Assembly (NCBI GenBank): GCA_914767715.1
Contig: OU612066.1
Location: 18,576,283-18,636,282 of the forward strand
DNA from: Membranipora membranacea
Taxonomy: Eukaryota; Bryozoa; Gymnolaemata; Cheilostomatida; Membraniporidae
Direction of reading: 5' to 3'
DNA length: 60,000 nt
The notes under the pieces are model-generated. The model saw only the letters and a list, made by a program, of their open reading frames with translations. It was not told the DNA's origin and ran no database searches. Position 1 is the stretch's first letter, and every line of letters starts with the position of its first letter. Shown here piece after piece: positions 45,501 to 57,500 of the stretch. Made by a program: the position numbers and the translations under genes.

Positions 45501-48500
45501 GAAAAACAAAACCACAGGCACCCTAAGAGCTTCACTGCGACCTTCAGATCGATCCGTCAGATGGAATAAAACACAAAACTCTGGAGCTGTGAAACAAAAT
45601 GACCTTCAACTATCACTATTATCTGTTAAAGGGCATTGTCTTCCAAGAGGATGTCCTAATGTAATGAAATTGTATTGGATGTCCCCACATCCCCCAATTA
45701 CTGCGCGGAGGCTTCATCAAAACACTTTTTTGACAAATCACAATGACAGCGCATTTTAAGATCCAGCCATTTCTGGATGTATCTCAGAACCAGGACAGAA
45801 TGGTACAATGACATTTTTGCTTATTTATGTTTTTGGTATGATAAGGTCGTAATTTAGAACAGGTCTTAAATCGATGCATATTTGAGAGGCCTTTATTAAA
45901 GGTAGCACAATCTGATATGTCAAAACACAGCATGTAAGCTAACCTGATACTGTAGGCTGTGAACTTTTATATGCTGTGCCATCAATTCTCGGCTTTCGCA
46001 ATAGAAATCGCAGAATTTACATTTCAGGGCACCATCATTGTATAAACCGTGCATAGCCATATGGAGATTCAACTTGGCTTGCTGGCTTGTGGCATATGGA
46101 CACTGAAATGAGAAAAAAGAACAAGCTTACTTTTTTGAGTCATAAAACAAGAGGTTTGCAAACCATAACCAAATAAACAGAGGACCAGTGACATCATGCA
46201 CATTTACCAAGGCGTCTTCACCAACAACAAAAAAACACCACCTTCACCAACCCATCTGTAGAATTCACACCCATCAGTAGGTAGTTTTACACTGAAGCAC
46301 ACTGCAAACACTCAAATGAAATAAGACCATCAAGGGAAAGTTGGTTCGCAATTCTTCACAAGTCACAACCAACAAAAACATGAGCCATGCAGCAGAGTGA
46401 CAACCCGTGGCCAGCAATGTGAAAATATCAACATCCCAATCCCATGCAATGTACCATAGACAACATGAGGCAACACGGCTGTGAGCAAGACCTGACTGGG
46501 CAAAACAACGAAGCAAAGCTGTGGTCAAAACACACGCCGTCTGAATCCATAATACCCAGGCCCAAGCTTGTTATTAACAGACAACACTTTTACTTCTTTT
46601 CAATATACGAGGTACCATTCTAGGATAACCAAACATGAGTGGCAATAACTAGGCCTGCTACAGACAAGGATTAAATATTAGACAGTGAAAAAACCACAAC
46701 TACCACCAACACAAGGAACACAGGCACAAACAATAACACAGCGATCTCACCTTATGACACTGAAGTTGCTGCCTCTTAAAACTTCCAGGCTCTAACTTAA
46801 CAGGTGCTACTTTATTGTTGATGAGATGCTGTTTGAAAGCTGCGACATCATCGAGAGAAGTTTCCCCTAGGGTGTAGGCATCCTGCTGGAATACTTTCTG
46901 CCTGTATCTCGGTGAATGCACCTAAAAATCATACAGTGGTTGTGTATGTGGTGCCTAATAACAAGTAATCAGTTGAATCGTCCCCCTTCTGATACTTACC
47001 GATCCTTGAGTTGTATAAATAAACATGAAATATCATTGGATGAATGAGAGGCATTAATAGATATAAGCGAAGATTTTAATAATTTTTATTTCTATGGAAT
47101 TTGCTACAAAAATTTGACATCTCTTTTAGCAGAAAAGTCCAGCCCAACCAATAGGCTTGCTTACGTCAACCTCTTCAAATTAACAAAAAAGTAGTTGGTT
47201 CACAAACCTTGGCATGTTGCTGGAGTAGCCTGTTGTGATTAACCCAATAAGGACATTCGGGACACTTGTACACTGCCCCTGGTCGCTGCTTGTGGAGTCG
47301 TCTATGGGCGTTAAGGTCCTTGGTCTTTCCTCTATATGGACAATCAGGGCATTGTGCCAACCCCCCAGTTATGCTGTATTTGTCCCTCGAGTCGTCCCTA
47401 CGAATCAAAAGACAATCATTCATAAGAAATCGAAAAAATGCCAAGATGAAGCTATTATGTCCTGATCATGCAGAAAATGTTGTCTACATATTGGCCCACA
47501 TATTTTATTTCTCCCATTTTCTTTTTCAGAGCTGATGGTGCTTTTCCAGATCTAAGTGTTGGTGCCTCAAACATGACATTTATTTGACAGCTGACATGAA
47601 GCATTTGTTTCCATGCAATTCATCAATCCCTCATTAGTTTGCCATGTCGCTGTTCATTCTCAGGTATTTTCGGACATAAGGTATTTGCCATCGGTGGCAC
47701 CCGTGTGTGGTGGGTCAGATTAGCCTTATTTGTGCCAGTATCTCAGTGGTACAACAATGATTTCATCAGCGGCGTTGTACATTCCTAAAAAGGTATCATC
47801 CCTGATTTGGCAACCTCGAGGCGTGTGCTGGTGCCAATAAGTAAACTGGGCAATCAATTATCTTATACAAAAAATAATAAAGTGATTTTTTGTCAAAAAA
47901 TAATTTTCTGTTGCCCACTCACCCATTCATGGTCATAGCGTTAGCGGCAGCAATGTTGTCCTGCTGGTGAAGTTTTATATGTTGATGTAGCAGTCTATTA
48001 GCAGCCACCCAATAGTCACAGTACGGACATTTCTGATCGGTCTCAGATCTGGGGGAATGTCTCTCCATGTGCTCATTGAACATTGACACCTGGTGAAATT
48101 TAAAAATAGACATCTAATTAAATATGATACAGCCTGCTAATAAAATTTAATTGCCTATTAATAGGATTAATTCTGATAAATAAATTTCTTGAGGAAATTG
48201 TAGTGAAATGTAAACAACAGCATGTTCAGGAGATCAAGCGAAGCAACCATTGGATGCTTCAAAGCCACTTAGTTTTGCCTTTCCATTGGGATAAGTAAAT
48301 AATTTTGAGATTATTGGATAATCGCTGTTGAATGACTCGTCAGGAAACCATTTTCCCATAACCGTTTCAGAGATCTATACTTTTAATGGGAGTTTTGTCA
48401 CCCCCCTAGTTAGCCCGCTGGCCCTGTCCCTAACCACCTGTGACGTGATAGTGCTAACATCTTCATAATATCAACAACAGTAGATTAACATGTTTATGAG

Positions 48501-51500
48501 GAAAACCTGGTGGTTTTATGGCTTGTGTGTCACTAATTATGTAAATAATCTTTCAATTAACCCAAGTGACTGGAAGGCCAACTCTGGGTTAGTTCACCAG
48601 AAAATTGGGATAAGGACTGCTAATTAGTCAACAACTCTTAGTGAGTAAGTTTAAGCTTCTTTCAGACACCATAAACCACCCAATATGTCTGCAATAACTA
48701 TGATGAGGCAATTTCTGAGCGTTTAAGTGAAGGACCTTTTTCCTGCTTTCGAAATCAGCAGGATAAATTTTTCAATGAGGTGGTAACACCCTGCCGCCCC
48801 AGTGCCACCCGGCCGCAGCTTGGAATACAGGCAAATAACTCTTAAAATGTTCGATCAGGTTTCAGTCTGCATTGATATTGCTTTAGTAGATGGAGAGCAT
48901 CAGGAACTTGATGAGGTTATTTTTAATAATTATTGCAATGTCAGCTCACCTTATCGGTTCTATAAGGACAGATATTACAGTTGTATCTCCTTGGTACCTC
49001 GCCTGGTGTGACCTCTGATCGCGCCACGCCGTGCTTTGTAAACATGTTATAAATCTCATCATCCTTCAGTAGGAAAAAACAAAAAATGTTATATGTATGA
49101 AAGTCAAAAGAAACACAAAGCTATAGAAGACAGCTTCAACATTATTTATGATTAAACGACACAAATACTTTGGTTTCATTTTTCCCATTGGCAAGCGGCA
49201 TTTGATTTTCTGGATTAGCAAGTTCAGACCTCCTTGAGTAGGATGTAGAATGCAACAACCAAATAAATCTGCATTAATCTGTCTTTATCTCAATTCAATT
49301 CTGCCGGATCTGAAAACCAGGAGCATTCACACAGAAAAGCTGATTTATTTGACAAACGATTTACCAAACCTGATGATAACTCATTGTGCACATTGGGAAT
49401 ATTCTCACCGAAGGGAATCACATACCTGGAATACCCCAAACGTTATATCATAACCAAGATAAATTTTAGCTAGCAATTAATCAGGATTAACATAAAAAGT
49501 TACAAAACCGTCAGAGGAAATCCTATACCAGCGGACGGACAGCGCCCCAGACAGTGTGGAGAGGATCGATAACCACAGAGTTATCACACTAAGACCACCC
49601 ATAAACCACAGATATCAAACATATAGACCACCCATAAACCACAGAGATCAAACACATAGACCACCCATACAACACAACCAGGGTAATCTCAAGGCTAAAC
49701 AAGCAAGATTATCAGGTTTCAAGTTTTTAATTAGGGATAGTGTTATATGGTCAATGTATATGGCCATCAAAGTGTGGTTTATAAATTGGTTGTTGCGGTA
49801 AGAATGGGGTCAATCTGTACAGTGGTGAATGTCTCATTATCACACCTATGGCTAGTCGGGACAGTGTGTAGATTCCAACGCAAAAAGTTTCAACATTTTG
49901 TTGAACACTTTTTCCCCATTCTCTGTTGGATTTGTTTGGGTAAATTTCTGGTCAATAGCTGCAGCTACATAGGACGTAAACAAATTTTGGATATGAATTA
50001 CAGTCCCAAAATGACTACTGATAATCACCTAAATTGGTCATTATCAACACCTGAGGAGAGTTTAACATCGAGGTTATGGTCACATCCTTCCAGCCCTAAC
50101 CATGTTTTATACCAAGGATTATTATAACCCCCTAAAAGGTCAATGATACCACTGTTTTACACTCAGCTGCACGATAAATTACCCAAATTTGTAACCCAAA
50201 CACAGCTGTTTAAAAAAAAATGTGTGCGATTCTGTACTTACAATGACATGTTTTTCTTTGATATGTCTTACGATGGCAGATCTCCATGCAGTCTTCATCT
50301 CACACTGATTACAGCTATAACTAACACCAGTAGATGTCTCATTCTCATCAGTGCACTGACTGTACATTATGTTATGTAATAATACATTATCCACTCTGCA
50401 ATAAAATAAGTCAAGACAATAAATATGAGAGGGGCAAACTCCAAAGAATAATAAATCTCCCACAATTTATCTTTGATCAATAACATTTCAGTTTGGCAAT
50501 ACTAGATTCATTTGAATAATGTGCACTTACGTTGTTAAAGTTTAAGAAGCCCAGTTTTATCCACTATTCTAATGCTTCTAAACACAACAACATGATAGAA
50601 AAAATGCGCAAATGGTGGCTATAAAATCTCACCTTTCTACTTCATGTTTGGTTTTGATGTGTTTATGCAGAGTGTACTCCATATCATCAGCAAAGTCGCA
50701 TATAGCGCATTGGTAGGCGTTATACAAGTCATGTGTGGCGATGTGCATGAGGGCCTCCTCTTTTTTAGCGTGTTTGAAGGAACACTGGCTACACTGCCAC
50801 ATAGACTGGGCATTAGCAGTAGATGCTCTATGGGCTGCTTTGTAAGTTGTCTGCTCATCTCTTCCTGTCCTGTTCAGTGTCTAAAAAGGCAACTATCTAT
50901 TTATGATAATCATAACACTTCAATTTATTGATCAATCAACTTTTGGTAACACAAGCTTGCGTTGAAAGTGATTCATAAGTTACCAAGAATGAGTAAATAC
51001 AGCCGAGCATGGGCATGATGGACTACACGCTGATACACACATGACAAGCACAACTCATGCGTGCAATAGTTGTCATAAACTTCAAATGGGACATTTTATT
51101 TCGTTCCAAAAAATTTTAACTTCATTAATAGAATTGGCAAAATTTAGTGTACCTGAATGCGTAGGATCTTGCCAGGATGTTCCTCGCGTTCATGTTTAAC
51201 AGTTTCGTTTCTGCTCATTGATGTGTAGAAGCAGTAGCCACATTTGAACTTCACCTCCCCAGAAACACTCTCAGGTTTGCTCGGCGAGCTCTTGGATGAT
51301 GACTCAGTGCCATTGCTCAACTCACCCTAAAACATATCCATAAATGTATTTTGAGGTTGTCAATTTGGGAAAATATGAGCATTTTTAATACAGATTAATG
51401 GAATTTACCAGGCTATTCCTCCAGTATGGCAGCAGTACATCAACAAAATCGTGACTAATTATGACAGGTGCAGGAAATGTCAAAATCAGGCCTATTAATT

Positions 51501-54500
51501 AAAATTCTTATGGTGTCAGGTTCTCATGGTAGACACCTTTTTAGCCAATAAAACTTTAGATTACACGCTGCAGTATGAAGCAACTGCACCTAGACACCCG
51601 ATTAGACATGCACCTAGGATCAGCGTTGCCCAACTGATGACCGCATCCTCCTTTATATCCGGCACCCAAATCCTACTTATTCTAGAGATAATACGACCAT
51701 CATCCATAAGGTAGACAGCTAATACGGACTTGGGGGGGGGGGGGAGGTAACAGATGTACTCAGCAGGAACTTACTGGCCGGCTGGCGTTATGATGTTTGT
51801 ACATGTTTGACCTTTTGGGCACATAGTCTGCAATCATGATCACAGATGATCTTAGATGTCATTAGGTTTAGCATTAGCCACATTCTGGGTAATCTCAACT
51901 GATGATGACCCCAAAAGCCACTCTTATCCGGGAGAGTTCAAACTTTGTGTGATCGATTGGACTTCTAATATACATCACCTGAACCATCATAACTTAATCC
52001 CAAACTAACTGGTGAAATTTGACTAGATTATCACACCCCATAAACAGCTGGTAAGGAACATAAACACATCCATATGATGATAGACTAAGGATCATTTCTT
52101 GTTGTCCAACATTGATGCACACCTCAGCAGCACATAAAAAAACATCCGGCAATTTTCTACCCGTTTCTTTAACAACAGGAGTTCTCTTGAATGCACAAGA
52201 TTTCACCTTGTCATCAAAAAGTTAGGTTCCTAGGCTAGAAAGACTACAGATCAGTCTATGGACTCTTACCTGACTAGAAGGGTCAGGTGATGGAGCGACA
52301 GCGCTTTGTAATCCAACCATAGTGGGCAGTGAGCTGTAGCAGTTATTATTGAAGTTTGTTGTAGTTGAGGATCCGTGTTGCTGGGTAGGGGTTGGTGCAT
52401 TAGACTGTGGTACTATCCCCTCTTCCTTCAGCTGTGACTGGATCTCGGCTATCTTCTTGGCGGTATTGCCGTCATCAATCTCCATAGTCTTGCCATCAGC
52501 GTATATAACAGTTTCCTAGAGATGTCAAGCACAAGGTCAGATCAGAGAATGACTGTGAGCGAGCACGTGACAACAACTGACTAGTAGCTGTACTCGACCT
52601 TGGCTTTCAAAATTATCACGCTGTATGCACAAACAAAACTAACAGCTAAACACTTTGCATCAAGGATACTAAATACTGTAGCAATTATGGTTTGACAACT
52701 GAACAAAGCCCATTGGAGATAGTGTTTTTCAATGAATAGGGTCCTTCAAATCTTGACAAAGGAACCATTCATGCACTTCAAATCCCTAACAAAGCCACAC
52801 AAACAAAGCATGGGTTTTCCAGATTGAAGAAAACCCTTGGGAAAAACAATCAATGCCATACCTTGCTTAGCTGTTCATCGAGTATACTGCCCATGGTCCC
52901 TCTGTGTACAGATAGAATGTGCTTCTTAACGTCCCACTTCCAGTTACTTCTCTTACCGCACAGAGAGCAAATGTAAGGCCTGGAATCACTGTGCGCCACA
53001 TCATCTGTAAATCGGTAAAATATTATGACAAATGGCCAATATTTTTTCCAAAGTAACTGTGGCTAGATTTATTATTATTAATAAAAGGAACATTACGCTG
53101 GCTTAAAACTATTATGTTAGGTAACTGGCTTATTCTGTATTATGACAGTCAGTTTATTTATGAGGGGTTCTAAGAATCCGGAAAGATGACGGCGTTTATT
53201 GTTTATGCATGCAGGGAATATCTTTGCTCATTATAACTAAGTTCATGTATGGTCAAATTGAATGATTTACATCTTTGGTGGTCAAAACAATGAAGCACAA
53301 ACCATGCTTGGATTAGTACACTAGCTCAGCTACAAAAACACTGGGTAAACTAACATTCATAAAACTACATCAACTGGAAGCCATAATCGGGAATCATTTG
53401 TGGTTTTATGAAAATCTCAACTAAATCATGACAGCTGCACTAGCATACACTGTGTGATTTCTACATAGCGATGACATGACATCTAAGCGTACCTCCTTTG
53501 TTTGACAGGTCTAATATTTTAGCTTCTGGGTTTTCCGAGTGTAGCGAGCGTATGTGCCTTCTAATAACCCACATAAACTCTGAAAACTGGCCACACACCG
53601 AGCATTGGAAACAGCCTGCAAGACAGTTTAGCACACATACATGGTGGGTGGTCACATCACATGACTACAGGGTCACAATCATTTGACCCTTATATGATTA
53701 AGAGGGGAGGTCACATGACATATTCAGCAAGGACATTCCAGTTAAATCACAAATAGAGCAACACAATCTTTAGGTGACATATCACTCTATGGATATTTGA
53801 GCAAAATCTGATCCGAAATAAATGTAATTTTGGCACTAAGTTAAATTCCTGCTTTGAACTGGAGATTTATCATTTGTCTCCCTATGCACACACAGAGGTG
53901 TCTATATTTTGGATTAATAAGAGTAGTATTGCTTCGTCTCCATACATATTACTGTCAGCTAACTTATGATATCTGTGCAGAGCCGCATCAATGGCTGCAT
54001 GACACAAAAAAAACCATTCACATTCCAAGCAATTACTCAGAAAGCTACTAAGCTTTACGATCAAATCAAGATGCGATTCCAGCTTGTACTAGACAGTTAA
54101 GCAAGCATGCACGGGGCGAAGACAGGGGAGGTAATTGTGATGCAGATGGCTGATTAGTAACATCGAACGACAAAGTCACTTGTCAACAGCTTAGTGTTTG
54201 GTGTATATGGTTAGGTACATCAGGTAGCACAAACAGTAGAAGCTCAATCAAACGTAATACTCCACAGTCATTATTTTAAAAATCTATGAAATCACTATTT
54301 AGAATTCAAATGCGGCAAAATCAGGGCATGACTGGACGGACATATTATTGTAGCGATGTCTGTCTACTCACCGATCTTAGGTCCATTAGGTTTAGCCTTG
54401 AGGGTGATGTCCGGCGATGCCCTGGATTTCATTAGGCTCGGTGAGTGAGTTATAGAGCTGTTCTCACACTCTCCGTCAGTTATAGATGTGTCGGGTGTAG

Positions 54501-57500
54501 CCGGATCAGAGTCCATACTCTGCTGATCTCCGTCAGCTCCTGTAGAGCTGGCAGCGTCATCATCCTCAACTACATGGGCTTCTACACCTGCAATAACATA
54601 ACGTCAAATGTGCTGATATGTGCAATCCAAAACTGCAATAACACAACGTCAAATTTGATGATACCTGCAATTCCAATAAGGCTTTAAAACTGCAACAACA
54701 TTTTGAAGGCTTGTGTTGAGTAACTTCAGATATGAGCTCAGAAGAGAATGAGAATCTATTTCCTACCTTTGTGTACCATTTTAATGTGCTTAGCGACATC
54801 CCATTTCCAGCGAGAACTCTTGCCACAAAGCGAGCACTTGAATGGCTTAGATCCACCGACAATCTTACCGCCATTTTTCATCTCTGGGTAATGCTGGTCA
54901 ACATCATCTTCCTTCTCACCTAAAAATTCAACAGTTTGGCTTGTAATCAGGATTGACTGCTCCTTGACAATAAGGGAATAACTCCAATCAAGCAGTTGGA
55001 AGTTAAATGTGATTAGAGGATGATCACTGCATACCTTGCAGACAATAACCAATTTCAGCACTTTTTTCTCCAAAGTAAACTGAAGGACCTCCAGCAGACC
55101 TGCCAAGTCTCATGACTTTGACGTGAGTCTCACGATTTTTTACTCACGACCTTCCCCCTCTCACCTGCTTCAAAACCTTCTCTCCTCTGCTGCTTATAAA
55201 AGTCGTTTTGCCAATCTGACATTATTTCCTTGTATCTCTCAAGTTTGTTTATGTTTTGGTATGTTGATTTCCTGTCTAACTCTGTAGTGAGCCAAGCTCA
55301 ACCTTTTGTTTAAGTGTTAAATTTGTCTCTAAGACTATAATTGGCTAGCACTATGTTCAGGGGCCAATAAACTATCAGCTAACTTTGGTGATATATAACA
55401 TCCTAGTCTCTCTGCTACAAGATTGATTTCAGAATTCTGAATTTGTTTTAAGTTGAATAATTTACACAGTAGAGTAAAGAAACATAAGCAAAACAACATA
55501 TGATACGGTATGTATGTGAGACACAGTGTGTACAGTGCAATAGAATACAATATTATGGCATTCCTACTCCTACCGTCTAGAGCTGCATCTACACTCTGCG
55601 ACCACCTCACCATCATAACCCTCACCAATGAACTCCCTCTACATACCATGTTGTGTTACAAACCCATTAACTCACATGACAGTGCAGAATTCACTTTCAG
55701 GCAGCAAATTCTCAAATATGGCAGCCTAGCATAATTTGTTGGCCTATACCATGCACTAAAGGTTTCATATTTTACCCCGAAGTCCAGTTTTCACGCGCGA
55801 TTTTTTCCCCTTTTCCCATTCTCACTCCAATTCCCTCCTCAAGGGTTGGCAGGTCTGACCTCCAGGGTTAATGTTATGCAAAGGGAGAGCAGAGAAGGAG
55901 ATTTGACTGGTGAAACTGAAATATTCGGTTTAATTTACAAAGTCTGACAGAGCACTCAACAAACGCCAATAAATGATAAAAGACATCAATGACACGCTGA
56001 GAGTTTTACAAATCTTCAGGGACTTACTTGTAAGTAGAATTATTACTCACCGGCCTCTAGGAGTTCCTCTTTAGTCATGAGCTCGACCCTGGCGTCATGT
56101 CTTCCAGGATGTACTTGTCTGTAATGTTTACGAATGTCACACTTCCAGTTACTACGACGACCACAGATTGAGCATCTAAACGGGCGGATACTGGTCGTCT
56201 TAGAGCTTGAGGTCATGTCCTGCTAATAAGCAAAAAAGTCATCAAAAATAGAATACTGCATCAAATAATGATATGAATACCTATGACAGATGCAACAGAT
56301 AATTGCAGCTCCTATCCGCTTGAAGTTTTTATTTACTGTTCACTTCACTTCTGGACTTGATTCAAAGTGAATGCAAAGACATCAGCTAACAAATCAAGAA
56401 TGCCAGATATCATAAGCAGAACCTTGGTGCTGTTTGTTTAATTACAAGCCCAACAAGTAAGGAGGGGAATCTTACCCTTGGCTTAGGCCAATGTTCTGGT
56501 CTATAGTCAGGTGACACACCAATCTTAGGTTTGCCCCTCTGCTCAGGGTGCTGCTTGAGATATTCATCCAGAGTGTCTCTAGCTTCCACTGTATCCATAA
56601 CTATAACATTCTCAGCTTTACCTGGATGGTCTGTCCTCATGTGCTTCTGTATATCCCACTTCCAATTAGCTCTCTTACCTAATTAATTCAAGTTTAAAAA
56701 CACAATAAATAAGGCTGGCTATCTTCCTACTATCCTATATGCATTATTTGTGTAGCAACTTATTCATTTAAATCCCTTTTATTGAAACTCAGCACAAGGA
56801 GTTACTAACTCCTTGCTCATCACTAGCTGTTCTAATATCACTTTGTTCAAATTGATCATGAATCAATTACTGCAATATTGTCAGAAAGAGTAAATATTGT
56901 TTACTTTATTTGCAAATCTCTGCAGAAGATTTTTAAGCATTAGATAAAAACCAAACAAAATGGATGCAGCACAACAGCCTTTGATTTGGATGAGTTATTC
57001 ATATGTGCAGACTGGGTTGAGATGAGAAGCCCAGTCAAATTTCCCAGAACTTAGGCTATAATCTGGCAAGAGGAAATGGCTCATTGTTTTAAATGAAGAG
57101 TGGACAACTCCTTTTCATTATCAAAACTAATATAGGGGTAAAATAACAAGATTTTCTATGAATACCCAGTATGCTCTCTGAGGCAACATCATATCATAAG
57201 CCCGTTGATAATCTTCACAGTGCACCACATCAAGGAGTTAACTCCTTGACCACATGCACTTTCCAGAACAACTGTCAATAGATTTCTGTGGTTGATTTCA
57301 GGTGGAAAGAGGGGGGACGGAAAAGTGAACTGTTCCTCAATAATAAATTTGTTTGATAAATAAAGTTAAATTAATTATTATACATACCACATTCAGGGCA
57401 TTTGAATATCTTGAGGTTGTAGTGAGTAGCCATGTGGGCGTTAAGTCGTGATTCACTGCTTGTGCTATAGTTACAATGAGGACATTGAATAGACTGCTGA

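Noticed and set aside
49556-49801. Open frame with RPPINHR repeats
   Set aside because: Produced by a 33-bp minisatellite in an intron; the period is divisible by three, so the frame stays open by chance.
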